This document shows, piece by piece, positions 50,612-59,166 of a stretch of 64,000 bases of DNA. Every line of letters begins with the position of its first letter. Positions within the stretch are counted from its first letter, which is position 1. The DNA is from SIG636 sp045592105 (lineage in GTDB: Bacteria > Bacillota > Clostridia > Oscillospirales > CAG-382). The stretch is taken from contig JAZNUB010000041.1 in assembly GCA_045592105.1 (NCBI GenBank), positions 21,402 to 85,401 on the forward strand. The letters run 5' to 3'. Below the pieces are notes generated by a model. The model worked only from the letters and a program-made list of their open reading frames with translations, was not told where the DNA came from and searched no databases. Made by a program: the position numbers and the translations under genes.

Positions 50612-51139
50612 GTGCTTTGTGCATTGATAATACTTGCTGTTGTTGTTGCAGACCAAGTAAGCAAGGCGATAGTTGTTGCCAAGCTTGATATGGGGGAGAG
50701 CACCGGTTTTATTCCCTATATTTTAAGCTTTTGCCGTAGCGAGAATACGGGGATGGCTTGGGGTATGCTAAAGAACCACCGTTGGGTGTTTTTAACGCTT
50801 TCGATAGTGGCGCTTGTTGGCTTTGGCATTTTGTATTACAAAACCAAAAAGCCGCACATCCTTTATACAATATCCATGGCATTTATCCTCGGCGGCGGTG
50901 TTGGCAATATGATAGACAGGCTTTTTAGGCAGGGTGTAAACACCTCCCAAAACGCCGTTGTTGATTTTTTAAAGTTCGAGTTTATCGATTTCCCCATATT
51001 CAACGTGGCAGATGCGTTTATTACCGTTGGCACGGTTTTGATATTTGTGTATCTTTTGTTCTATGACAAAAAGCAGGAGTATCCTTTGTTCTTTGACGTG
51101 AAGAAGGAAGCAAAAGCAGATGAGCAAGCAGATATATGA
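50612..51139 (+). CDS. lspA: lipoprotein signal peptidase II
   Basis: GTG 50612 lies 9 bp after AGGGGG (a GTG at 50603 touches it), giving 175 residues. Four helices and the catalytic motifs are present: FCRSENTGMAWG, GGVGNMIDRL (first Asp) and FPIFNVADAFITVG (second Asp). The enzyme removes signal peptides from prolipoproteins, of which this window encodes at least seven. It overlaps rluD by 20 bp. Confidence 0.93.
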   Translation: MLCALIILAVVVADQVSKAIVVAKLDMGESTGFIPYILSFCRSENTGMAWGMLKNHRWVFLTLSIVALVGFGILYYKTKKPHILYTISMAFILGGGVGNMIDRLFRQGVNTSQNAVVDFLKFEFIDFPIFNVADAFITVGTVLIFVYLLFYDKKQEYPLFFDVKKEAKADEQADI

Positions 51140-52040
51140 GGAGCTTTGCTTTGTAGCGGAAGCAGAGGATAACGGCGAACGGTTGGATGTTTTCGTGTCC
51201 ACCGCGGCGGATATAAGCCGCGCACGCGCACAAGCGCTTATAGATGGCGGTGCCGTTACGGTAAACGACGTTGCTGTGCCCAAGCGCACGCGCCTTAAAG
51301 CGGGTGACAGCGTTAGGGTAAATATGCCGCCCCCGCAGGAGCTTTGCGCGGTGGCGCAGGATATACCCATAGAGGTTGTTTATGAGGACGAGGATTTGCT
51401 TGTTGTAAACAAGCCGCAGGGTATGGTGGTGCATCCCGCCCCGGGCAACCCTGACGGTACGCTGGTAAACGCCTTGCTTTACTACCTTGGAGATAGGCTT
51501 TCAACTATAAACGGCGTGCTTCGCCCGGGGATAGTTCACCGTATTGATAAGGACACGGCGGGGCTTTTGATAGTTGCCAAAAACGATGCCGCGCACACAA
51601 GCCTTGCTTCACAGATAGAGAAGCACAGCTTTAGCCGCTGTTACGAGGCGGTTATTCGCGGCCATTTAAAGGACAAGCAAGGTACTGTGAACGCTCCCAT
51701 AGCTCGCCATAGAACGGATAGGAAGCGTATGGCGATAGTGAACGGTGGGCGTGGCGCCATAACACATTACAGCCTTATAGACGAATACAAGGGCTACAGC
51801 CATATAAGGCTACAGCTTGAAACAGGCAGAACTCATCAGATAAGGGTACACATGGCACATATAGGCCACCCCGTTGTTGGCGACCCTGTTTACGGCGGCG
51901 GAACGTTGCCGTGCCTTAACGGGCAATGCTTGTTTGCAAAGCATATAGGCTTTAGCCACCCAACAAGCGGCAAGTGGCTGGAGTTTGAGGCAGAGCTGCC
52001 TCGGTTTTTTAACAACGTTTTAGATTATATTAATAAATAG
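51120..52040 (+). CDS. rluD: RluD-family large-subunit rRNA pseudouridine synthase
   Basis: 306 residues with an N-terminal S4 RNA-binding domain (GERLDVFVSTAADISRARAQALI) and the catalytic domain: YEDEDLLVVNKPQGMVVHP, IVHRIDKDTAGLLIVAKN (catalytic Asp) and LETGRTHQIRVHMA. The lspA-rluD order is conserved in Firmicutes. The precise uridines modified cannot be told, so RluD versus YlyB naming is loose. Confidence 0.93.
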   Translation: MSKQIYEELCFVAEAEDNGERLDVFVSTAADISRARAQALIDGGAVTVNDVAVPKRTRLKAGDSVRVNMPPPQELCAVAQDIPIEVVYEDEDLLVVNKPQGMVVHPAPGNPDGTLVNALLYYLGDRLSTINGVLRPGIVHRIDKDTAGLLIVAKNDAAHTSLASQIEKHSFSRCYEAVIRGHLKDKQGTVNAPIARHRTDRKRMAIVNGGRGAITHYSLIDEYKGYSHIRLQLETGRTHQIRVHMAHIGHPVVGDPVYGGGTLPCLNGQCLFAKHIGFSHPTSGKWLEFEAELPRFFNNVLDYINK

Positions 52041-52063
52041 TCTTATTTTTGCGGAGGAGTTTT

Positions 52064-52909
52064 ATGGAAAACCAGAAATTTCTTGCAGAGCGCGCGGCTA
52101 AAATGCGCTGTCTGCTTGTAAAAGCACTTCACAAAGCAGGTTCGGGCCATCCCGGCGGTTCTCTTTCTTGTGCAGATATCGTTACATATCTTTATTTCAA
52201 CAAGATGAACGTATCGCCGGAAACAGCAAAATCCCCCGACAGGGATAGGTTTGTTATGTCCAAAGGGCACGCTTGCCCCGCATTGTATGCGGCGCTTGCT
52301 ATGCGCGGCTTCTTTAATGAGGAGGAGCTTTGGCATCTAAGAACAAACGGGGGCTTGCTTCAGGGGCATCCCGATATGCACCGTATCAACGGTATAGATA
52401 TGTCTACGGGCTCTCTCGGTCAGGGCATCTCCGCCGCTTGCGGCATTGCCGTAGCAGGCAAGGTGGACGGTAAGAGCTACCGCACCTACACCATACTTGG
52501 TGACGGTGAGATACAGGAAGGTCAGGTTTGGGAGGCGGCTATGTTTGCCGCACACTACAAGCTTGATAAGCTTACCGCTTTTGTGGATTACAACGGCTTG
52601 CAGATAGATGGTGACGTGCATCAGGTTATGAGCCCTGCACCCATAGATGAAAAGTTCCGCGCTTTCGGCTGGCACGTTCAGGTTATAGACGGCCACAGCT
52701 TTGAGGAAATAGACAACGCCGTTACCGCCGCAGAGCAGGTTACGGACAAGCCCTCCGCAATAATATGCCGTACCGTAAAGGGCAAGGGCGTTTCCTTTAT
52801 GGAAAACAACGCTTCTTGGCACGGCAAGGCTCCTAATAAAGAGCAGTACGCGATAGCCGAAGCAGAGCTTGAGGCGGCACATCAAAAGGCAAAGGAGGCA
52901 CTTAACTAA
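52064..52909 (+). CDS. transketolase, N-terminal subunit
   Basis: 281 residues from ATG 52064 (GCGGAGGAG). It binds thiamine pyrophosphate: GSGHPGGSLS, SKGHACPALYAALA, STGSLGQGISAACGIA, ILGDGEIQEGQVWEAAMFA (the GDG...N metal motif) and CRTVKGKGVSFMEN. It forms a heterodimeric transketolase with the next gene product for the non-oxidative pentose phosphate pathway, a split common in Clostridia. It overlaps the partner start by one base. Confidence 0.95.
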   Translation: MENQKFLAERAAKMRCLLVKALHKAGSGHPGGSLSCADIVTYLYFNKMNVSPETAKSPDRDRFVMSKGHACPALYAALAMRGFFNEEELWHLRTNGGLLQGHPDMHRINGIDMSTGSLGQGISAACGIAVAGKVDGKSYRTYTILGDGEIQEGQVWEAAMFAAHYKLDKLTAFVDYNGLQIDGDVHQVMSPAPIDEKFRAFGWHVQVIDGHSFEEIDNAVTAAEQVTDKPSAIICRTVKGKGVSFMENNASWHGKAPNKEQYAIAEAELEAAHQKAKEALN

Positions 52910-53835
52910 TGGAAAAGCAAGCTACAAGAATGGCTTATGGTCAGGCGCTTTGCGACCTTGGCGAAAAGTATGATTTTATAGTAATGGATGCCGACCTTTC
53001 CGGCTCTACCCAAACGGGTATGTTTGCTAAAAAGTTCCCCGAAAGGTTCTTCAACTGCGGCATAGCGGAGCAGAATATGCTTTCCGTTGCGGCAGGCATC
53101 GCTACCACGGGCAAGCCCGTTTTCGTGTCCTCGTTTGCAATGTTTGCAGTAGGCAGAGCATACGAGCAGATACGCAACTCCGTTTGTTATCCCTCGCTTA
53201 ACGTGAAGATCTGCGCTTCGCACGCAGGCGTTACCGTTGGTGAGGACGGTGCTACCCACCAGTATTGTGAGGATTTGGGCGTGCTTCGCACTATCCCCGG
53301 TCTTACCGTTATCAGCCCTGCGGACGCGGTAGAGGCTTATGCCGCTATCGAGGCTGTGCTTAAGATGGACGGCCCCGTTTACGTTCGCCTTGGCAGATAC
53401 TCCGTTCCCGTTGTATTTGATAAGGAAACCTATAAGTTCCAAGCGGGCAAGGCTGTTCCCGTTTGCGATGGGGACGATGCCGTTGTTTTTGCTACGGGTA
53501 TAATGCTTGCGGCGGCGCTTGAGGCAAAGGATATACTTGCCGCAGAAGGCATCAATATCTCCGTTGTAAACGTACACACTATTAAACCCATAGATAAAGA
53601 AACCGTTGTTAAGTACGCCACCAAAACGGGCAGAGTTGTTACCGCAGAGGAGCATACTATCGTTGGCGGCCTTGGCAGTGCCGTTGCAGAGGTGCTTAGC
53701 GAAAACGCTCCCACCCGTATGAAGCGCGTTGGTATGAACGATTGCTTTGGCAGAAGTGCCCCCGCAGGCGAGCTGCTTGATTTTTATAAGCTTAACGCGG
53801 CAGGCATTGTTGCGGCTGTTAAGGAGTTGATGTAG
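52909..53835 (+). CDS. transketolase, C-terminal subunit
   Basis: 308 residues covering the pyrimidine-binding and C-terminal domains: DADLSGSTQTGMFAKKFPERFFNCGIAEQNM is split over residues 26-58 with the cofactor-activating Glu, HAGVTVGEDGATHQ, YVRLGR, and VVNVHTIKPIDKE. It completes the enzyme with the preceding subunit. Confidence 0.95.
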   Translation: MEKQATRMAYGQALCDLGEKYDFIVMDADLSGSTQTGMFAKKFPERFFNCGIAEQNMLSVAAGIATTGKPVFVSSFAMFAVGRAYEQIRNSVCYPSLNVKICASHAGVTVGEDGATHQYCEDLGVLRTIPGLTVISPADAVEAYAAIEAVLKMDGPVYVRLGRYSVPVVFDKETYKFQAGKAVPVCDGDDAVVFATGIMLAAALEAKDILAAEGINISVVNVHTIKPIDKETVVKYATKTGRVVTAEEHTIVGGLGSAVAEVLSENAPTRMKRVGMNDCFGRSAPAGELLDFYKLNAAGIVAAVKELM

Positions 53836-53839
53836 CACT

Positions 53840-54556
53840 ATGAGTAAGAAGCCACTTATAGGTTTGTTCCCCTCCTATGACGAAAAAGAGCTACAGCAAA
53901 CGGTTTATATGCGCTACGTTCGTGCTATACAGCGTGCAGGCGGTGCGCCATTCGTTTTGCCTTTAACAGAAGATGTGGCTGTTATGCAGCGTATGGTGGA
54001 GGCTTGCGACGGTGTTCTGTTTACGGGTGGGGACGATATGCACCCCCGCTATTACGGCTGTTGCTTGCATGAGCATTGCGGCGAGCTTGCGCTTGTTAGA
54101 GATAAGGCTGAGGTTATCTTTGCTAACGAGTTTTTAAAAACGGATAAGCCCTTCCTTGGCATTTGCAGAGGTATACAGTTTATAAATGTAATGTACGGCG
54201 GCACTTTGTATCAGGATATACCGGCAGAATTTAAGGCGGGCTGTATCCACCGCCAGCCAAGACCTTTTAACGTGCCTTTCCACGAGGTAAAGCTAACGAA
54301 AGGCGGCAGACTTGCCGAGATTTGCGGTGCGGAAACGATACAGGTAAACAGTATGCACCACCAAAGCGTTAAAAAGCTGGGCGCGGGGCTTGTGGCAGAA
54401 GGCTATGCGCCGGACGGTGTTTTTGAAGCCTTGTCCGCTACCGACCGCGAGTATGGCATAGGCGTACAGTGGCATCCGGAGCATCTTGTGGAAAAGGATA
54501 ACGAAGCGGCACTTAGGATATTCACAAGCTTTATAGAAGCCGCAACCACAAAATAG
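53840..54556 (+). CDS. class I glutamine-amidotransferase-like peptidase C26
   Basis: 238 residues of the gamma-glutamyl-GABA hydrolase type: GVLFTGGDDMHPRYYG, FLGICRGIQFINV (catalytic Cys), VNSMHHQSVKKLG and GVQWHPEHLV (catalytic His). It may hydrolyse gamma-glutamyl amides. Substrate unconfirmed. It starts 4 bp after the transketolase and ends before a terminator, so it closes that operon. Confidence 0.85.
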   Translation: MSKKPLIGLFPSYDEKELQQTVYMRYVRAIQRAGGAPFVLPLTEDVAVMQRMVEACDGVLFTGGDDMHPRYYGCCLHEHCGELALVRDKAEVIFANEFLKTDKPFLGICRGIQFINVMYGGTLYQDIPAEFKAGCIHRQPRPFNVPFHEVKLTKGGRLAEICGAETIQVNSMHHQSVKKLGAGLVAEGYAPDGVFEALSATDREYGIGVQWHPEHLVEKDNEAALRIFTSFIEAATTK

Positions 54557-54566
54557 ATTAATAATG

Positions 54567-54606
54567 AAAAAACGTTTGGGTATCATAAATATCCAAGCGT
54601 TTTTTG
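54567..54606 (+). terminator. terminator after the amidotransferase gene
   Basis: AAAACGTTTGGGTAT pairs with ATATCCAAGCGTTTT (54569-54605, two mismatches), ending in six T. Confidence 0.75.
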
Positions 54607-54616
54607 TTGCGTTTGC

Positions 54617-54642
54617 TATTGACAATAGCTGGCAACGTGTGT
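54617..54642 (+). repeat. orphan copy of the nrdG -35 region
   Basis: These 26 bp match 55825-55850 with one mismatch (TATTGACAATAGCTG then S-CAACGTGTGT). Here the -10 (GTTATTAC) is not functional. It borders the repressor module on the left. Confidence 0.75.
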
Positions 54643-54644
54643 TA

Positions 54645-54893
54645 TTACTTTTCTGTTTTGTCAAAAAGCTCTTCGATAGAAACCCCTAAAGCTTTAGCAA
54701 GCCCATAAAGTTCAATGTCTGTAACCGTGCGTTGCTTGTCTTCTATGCGAGATATAGAGCCGCGACATATATAAATCGCGTAGGTTTCCAGTTTGTTCGA
54801 TAGAGCTTGTTGACTCATCTTAGCTTGTATTCTAAGACTACGCACCCTGTCACCTACTATGTTCATTGCGTTACCGTCAATTATTCTTGCCAT
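54645..54893 (-). CDS. XRE-family repressor of the small inserted module
   Basis: ATG 54893 is 8 bp after GGAG on the minus strand; 82 residues. Five-helix XRE fold: VRSLRIQAKMSQQALSNKLETYAIYICRGSISRIEDK is split over residues 17-53, with the recognition helix GSISRIE, then VTDIELYGLAKALGVSIEELF. It is divergent from the zinc-ribbon gene, and two identical-type palindromes between them are its probable operators. It should repress both itself and its neighbour. Confidence 0.87.
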   Translation of the reverse strand: MARIIDGNAMNIVGDRVRSLRIQAKMSQQALSNKLETYAIYICRGSISRIEDKQRTVTDIELYGLAKALGVSIEELFDKTEK

Positions 54894-54915
54894 TACCATC
54901 ACTCCGTATATAATT

Positions 54916-54985
54916 TTTGTCTTGACACAGGACAAATATTATGATATTATAAACACAAATCAAATTTGTCCTATCACAGGACAAA
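54916..54985. promoter_or_regulatory. paired operators and divergent promoter of the repressor module
   Basis: Two 21-bp palindromes, TTTGTC...ACAGGACAAA at 54916-54936 and 54965-54985, are 49 bp apart. The rightward promoter TTGACA (54922-54927), 17 bp, TATTAT (54945-54950) is buried in the first, and the second overlaps the start region, an arrangement for tight repression. Confidence 0.75.
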
Positions 54986-55022
54986 AGTTTGAAATTTATA
55001 ATAAAAAACGGAGGACAAATGA

Positions 55023-55736
55023 ATGAAATGTGAGAAGTGTGGTCAAATAACGGAAAGTGCGTCGGAGCTTTGCCCAAATTGCGGAGAAAAAATCGAGATT
55101 GTTGAGGAGAGTGAATGCTGTAAAACAAATAACAACAAAAAAACAATTCTTATATGTGCGGGAATTGCAACAAGCGTGGTGTTAATAGTAATAATTGCAG
55201 GTTTATTTATTGGTGGTATATTCAGCAAAAAAGATGGCATTGATGAAGCTATCGAACGGTTCATAGACATTGGTGTGTATTTTGAGTGCGACAAAGATAA
55301 GATAATGGCTATGGCTCCCAGCCAATTTTGGAGAGCAGCTGATATAATGGTAGGACGTGGAGAAGCATATCGTAAAGTCAAAGAAGAGCTAGAAATGGAA
55401 AGAAAATTGAAAGATACGGACCCGTACTGGAAAAAGCTTAAGGTTGATTGGGAAATAAATTACCTAACAACGTTATCTGTAGAAGAATGTAGGAATATCG
55501 AAAAAGAATTTGAAAGCAAACATGGAATTGAATATAGTGCAATCGATGAAGCTTATTCTTTTACTCTTGAAGTGGAGCTCACCTTTGAAGAAGAGGTTGC
55601 TCGTTATGATTTTGACCTTTATGCTATCAAAATGGATGATAATTGGTATCTTGCTTATATTGAAGAGGGGTATCGAGATAATGACGATGAAATTTGTTGG
55701 TTTATTGAAGACTTTATGTGGTTTCTAACTTGGTAA
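55023..55736 (+). CDS. zinc-ribbon membrane protein of the repressor module
   Basis: 237 residues: N-terminal zinc ribbon (CEKCGQ...CPNCGEK, residues 3-21), a membrane helix (about 42-66) and an acidic extracellular domain with NTF2-like alternating helices and strands (WYLAYIEEGYRDND). Zinc-ribbon/TM/outside-domain proteins of this plan are widespread in Clostridia and have no known function. It is under the operators just upstream and followed by its own terminator. Confidence 0.75.
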   Translation: MKCEKCGQITESASELCPNCGEKIEIVEESECCKTNNNKKTILICAGIATSVVLIVIIAGLFIGGIFSKKDGIDEAIERFIDIGVYFECDKDKIMAMAPSQFWRAADIMVGRGEAYRKVKEELEMERKLKDTDPYWKKLKVDWEINYLTTLSVEECRNIEKEFESKHGIEYSAIDEAYSFTLEVELTFEEEVARYDFDLYAIKMDDNWYLAYIEEGYRDNDDEICWFIEDFMWFLTW

Positions 55737-55772
55737 TAATTAACCGAAATACAACAACGAAAAAATGCACAT

Positions 55773-55814
55773 AAAAAGTGGTAGAACAAAACGCGTATTG
55801 TTCTACCGCTTTTT
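55773..55814 (+). terminator. terminator after the zinc-ribbon gene
   Basis: A perfect 17-bp stem: AAAAAGTGGTAGAACAA / TTGTTCTACCGCTTTTT (one G-T type mismatch), T run included. Confidence 0.88.
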
Positions 55815-55826
55815 GTTGAAAATATA

Positions 55827-55903
55827 TTGACAATAGCTGCCAACGTGTGTATAATAAACACAATATTGTGCGTGGTGCGGCGGTACGCCACTATATATTG
55901 CGT
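55827..55903 (+). promoter_or_regulatory. nrdG promoter with NrdR-like boxes
   Basis: TTGACA (55827-55832), 17 bp, TATAAT (55850-55855) is a perfect promoter. Downstream, ACACAATATTGTG (55858-55870) and CACTATATATTG (55889-55900) are 31 bp apart, resembling a pair of NrdR boxes that would repress in excess dATP. Promoter firm, boxes tentative. Confidence 0.6.
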
Positions 55904-55922
55904 TAAGCTTGGAGAATGAGAT

Positions 55923-56609
55923 ATGAGAATATACGGTATACAAAAGCTAACTTTATTAGATTTTCCCCTAAAGGTTGCTTGCACGGTGTTTACGGGCGGC
56001 TGCAATTTGCGTTGCCCCTTCTGCCACAACGCTTCTCTTGTAAAATGCGGCGGTGCTGAAAGCATAGAGGCGGAGGTGGAGGCGTTTCTTAAAAAGCGCG
56101 CAGGCGTAATAGAGGGCGTTTGCATTTCGGGTGGGGAGCCGCTTTTACAGCCCGATATAGCACCGTTTTTGCGTTTTGTGCGCTCGCTTGGGCTTTGCAC
56201 CAAGCTTGACACGAACGGAACGCTACCACAACATCTTGTGCCGCTTCTAAACGAGGGGCTTCTGGATTACGTGGCAATGGACCTTAAAAACAGCCCTGCG
56301 TTATACGCAAAAACCGTTGGTGTGGAGGGCTTTGATTTTGCCCCCGTTGCCGAAACGATGGAGCTGCTTCGCAAAAGCGGGATAGCGTATGAGTTTAGAA
56401 CAACCGTTGTAAAGGGGCTTCATACAGTGGAAAGCCTTAAAGAAGCGGCAAGCCTTATAAAAGACGGGGAGAAGTGGTTCTTACAACAATTTGTGGACAG
56501 TGGGGACATTTTAAAAGGCGGTATGGAGGGCTACACCCCCGAAGAAATGCGTGCAATACACGCGGAATTGTTGCCTTTTGCGCCCTCCGTGGACTTGCGC
56601 GGGCTTTGA
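55923..56609 (+). CDS. nrdG: anaerobic ribonucleotide reductase activating protein
   Basis: 228 residues of the radical SAM activase: VFTGGCNLRCPFCHN (CxxxCxxC), ISGGEPLLQPD, KLDTNGTLPQ and VAMDLKNS. It matches the TIGR02495 type, and generates the glycyl radical on NrdD by reductive cleavage of SAM under anoxia. It precedes nrdD by 167 bp with separate promoters. Given the family overlap with pyruvate-formate-lyase activases, context decides the call. Confidence 0.9.
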   Translation: MRIYGIQKLTLLDFPLKVACTVFTGGCNLRCPFCHNASLVKCGGAESIEAEVEAFLKKRAGVIEGVCISGGEPLLQPDIAPFLRFVRSLGLCTKLDTNGTLPQHLVPLLNEGLLDYVAMDLKNSPALYAKTVGVEGFDFAPVAETMELLRKSGIAYEFRTTVVKGLHTVESLKEAASLIKDGEKWFLQQFVDSGDILKGGMEGYTPEEMRAIHAELLPFAPSVDLRGL

Positions 56610-56650
56610 TGCTTTAACACAATAAAATGTGTGGCTATAAAAAATATTTT

Positions 56651-56701
56651 ACCATATATTGTGTTTTTACTATTGACAAACGCTTATATAGTATGTTATT
56701 C
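56651..56701 (+). promoter_or_regulatory. nrdD promoter with possible NrdR-like sequences
   Basis: TTGACA (56673-56678), 17 bp, TTATTC (56696-56701). ACCATATATTGTGT (56651-56664) and CGCTTATATAGTATGT (about 56681-56696) resemble the elements before nrdG. Confidence 0.45.
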
Positions 56702-56775
56702 TAAACAGGCGGCGCGATAAGCGCGCTAAACTAATGAAAAGATTTTAACGATATAAAAATGATGGAGGTTTCACT

Positions 56776-59151
56776 ATGTACAAGGTAATGAAGCGTAACG
56801 GCAAAACCGTTGATTTTGAGCTTAGCAAGATAGCAAACGCCATAACGCTTGCTTTCGATGCAAAGGGCATTAATTATAATAGGGACACTATTGATTTCTT
56901 GGCACTTAAAGTTACAAGCGATTTCCAAAGCAAGATTAAGGATAACCTTATAGCGGTTGAGGATATACAGGATAGCGTTGAATCCGTGCTTGTTCAGGCG
57001 GGCTATGCAGAGGTTGCAAAGGCCTATATATTGTATCGCCGCCAGCACGAAAAGCTTCGTAATATAGATTCTACTATTTTGGACTACAAGATGGTTGTGG
57101 ACAACTATCTTAAGATAAACGATTGGCGCGTTAAGGAAAACAGCACCGTAACCTATTCCGTTGGCGGTCTTATCCTAAGCAACAGCGGCGCTATAACCGC
57201 TAACTATTGGCTTAGCGAGATTTATGATGACGAGATAGCAGATGCACACCGTAACGCAGATATCCATTTGCACGACCTTTCTATGCTCACGGGTTACTGT
57301 GCAGGCTGGTCACTTAAACAGCTTATTAAAGAGGGGCTTGGCGGTGTTAGAGGTAAGATAACAAGCGCACCCGCAAGCCACCTTGCAACGCTTTGTAACC
57401 AGATGGTAAACTTCCTTGGCATAATGCAGAACGAGTGGGCGGGCGCGCAGGCGTTCTCCTCCTTCGATACCTACCTTGCGCCCTTCGTTAAGGTTGACAA
57501 TCTTGATTACAAGCAGGTTAAAAAGTGCATTGAAAGTTTTGTTTTCGGCGTAAACACCCCCTCTCGTTGGGGCACGCAGGCACCCTTCTCCAACATAACG
57601 CTGGATTGGGTTGTTCCTGCTGACCTTAAGGATATGCCCGCAATAGTTGGCGGCAAGGAGATGGACTTTACTTATGGTGACTGTAAGGCTGAAATGGATA
57701 TGGTAAACCGCGCCTTTATCGAAACCATGATAGAGGGTGACGCTAACGGCAGAGGCTTCCAATACCCCATCCCCACCTATTCCATAACCAGCAACTTTGA
57801 CTGGTCTGATACCGAAAACAACCGTTTGTTGTTTGAGATGACAACAAAGTACGGTACACCCTATTTCTCCAATTACATCAACAGCGATATGGAGCCTTCG
57901 GACGTTAGAAGTATGTGCTGCCGTTTGCGCCTTGACCTTAGAGAGCTTAGAAAAAAGAGCGGTGGCTTCTTCGGTAGCGGTGAAAGCACGGGCTCTGTTG
58001 GTGTTGTAACCATCAATATGCCGCGTATTGCATACCTTGCAACCAGCAAGCAGGATTTCTATGCAAGGCTTGACAGGCTTATGGACATAGCTGCGCGCAG
58101 CCTTAAGGTTAAGCGTACCGTTATTTCCAAGCTTATGGAGGAGGGCTTGTACCCCTACACCAAGCGTTACCTTGGCAGTTTTGACAATCACTTCAGCACC
58201 ATTGGCCTTGTTGGTATGAACGAGGTTGGCCTTAACGCTAAATGGCTTGGCCACGATATGACGCATCCTGACACGCAGGAGTTCACTAAGGACGTGCTTA
58301 ACCATATGAGAGAGCGTCTTTCCGACTATCAGGAGCAGTACGGTGACCTTTATAACCTTGAAGCTACCCCTGCGGAATCTACGTCCTACCGTCTTGCAAA
58401 GCACGATGTTAAGCGTTACCCCGGCATAAGAACTGCCGCTAAGGACGGCGAAACTCCTTATTACACCAATTCCAGCCATCTTCCCGTTGGCTTCACGGCT
58501 GATATATTTGAAGCACTTGACATTCAGGACGAGCTTCAAACGCTTTACACCTCCGGCACGGTGTTCCACGCGTTCCTTGGCGAAAAGCTTCCCGATTGGA
58601 AGGCTGCCGCAAGCCTTGTACGCAAGATAGCAGAGAACTACAAGCTTCCTTACTACACCTTGTCGCCCACCTACTCCGTATGTGCAACCCACGGCTATTT
58701 GGTTGGCGAGCAGAAGGTTTGCCCGGAATGCGGCGCAGTAACCGAGGTTTACAGCCGTATCACAGGCTACTACCGCCCCGTACAGAACTGGAACGACGGT
58801 AAAACCCAGGAGTATAAGGACAGAAAGGTTTACGATATAAAGAACTCCGTTCTTAAAAGGGACGGCGTTAAGGCAGAAGAAAGCGCAGAATGCGGCTGTG
58901 CGGCACAGGACACGGCAGAGGGCAAGGTATTGCTTTTCGCTACCAAAACCTGCCCCAAGTGCAAAATAGCCGCCGCAGAGCTTGATAAGAACGGCATCGC
59001 TTACGAAAAGCTGTTTGTTGAGGATAACAGAGAGCTGGCGGCTTCCTTAGGGCTTAAACAAGCGCCCACGATAGTTGTACAGGGTGCAGAAACCAAGCTT
59101 TATGCAGACCTGCCCGCAGTTAAGGAATTTATTAAGGCATACACCAAATAA
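56776..59151 (+). CDS. nrdD: class III ribonucleotide reductase with fused glutaredoxin domain
   Basis: 791 residues: an ATP-cone (1-90, VMKRNGKTVDFELSKIANAI), the ten-stranded reductase barrel (CAGWSLKQLI, GVNTPSRWGTQAPFSN, MCCRLRLDL, MNEVGLN), a zinc site (CATHGYLVG...CPECG) and the glycyl-radical loop RITGYYRP near 660. After about 705 there is an added glutaredoxin-like domain (KVLLFATKTCPKCKIAAAEL, CPKC pair, then QAPTIVVQG with cis-Pro). It reduces nucleoside triphosphates without oxygen. The built-in redoxin and the trxB gene right behind suggest thioredoxin-type electrons rather than formate. Confidence 0.95.
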   Translation: MYKVMKRNGKTVDFELSKIANAITLAFDAKGINYNRDTIDFLALKVTSDFQSKIKDNLIAVEDIQDSVESVLVQAGYAEVAKAYILYRRQHEKLRNIDSTILDYKMVVDNYLKINDWRVKENSTVTYSVGGLILSNSGAITANYWLSEIYDDEIADAHRNADIHLHDLSMLTGYCAGWSLKQLIKEGLGGVRGKITSAPASHLATLCNQMVNFLGIMQNEWAGAQAFSSFDTYLAPFVKVDNLDYKQVKKCIESFVFGVNTPSRWGTQAPFSNITLDWVVPADLKDMPAIVGGKEMDFTYGDCKAEMDMVNRAFIETMIEGDANGRGFQYPIPTYSITSNFDWSDTENNRLLFEMTTKYGTPYFSNYINSDMEPSDVRSMCCRLRLDLRELRKKSGGFFGSGESTGSVGVVTINMPRIAYLATSKQDFYARLDRLMDIAARSLKVKRTVISKLMEEGLYPYTKRYLGSFDNHFSTIGLVGMNEVGLNAKWLGHDMTHPDTQEFTKDVLNHMRERLSDYQEQYGDLYNLEATPAESTSYRLAKHDVKRYPGIRTAAKDGETPYYTNSSHLPVGFTADIFEALDIQDELQTLYTSGTVFHAFLGEKLPDWKAAASLVRKIAENYKLPYYTLSPTYSVCATHGYLVGEQKVCPECGAVTEVYSRITGYYRPVQNWNDGKTQEYKDRKVYDIKNSVLKRDGVKAEESAECGCAAQDTAEGKVLLFATKTCPKCKIAAAELDKNGIAYEKLFVEDNRELAASLGLKQAPTIVVQGAETKLYADLPAVKEFIKAYTK

Positions 59152-59166
59152 TAAGGGGGCAAAAAT

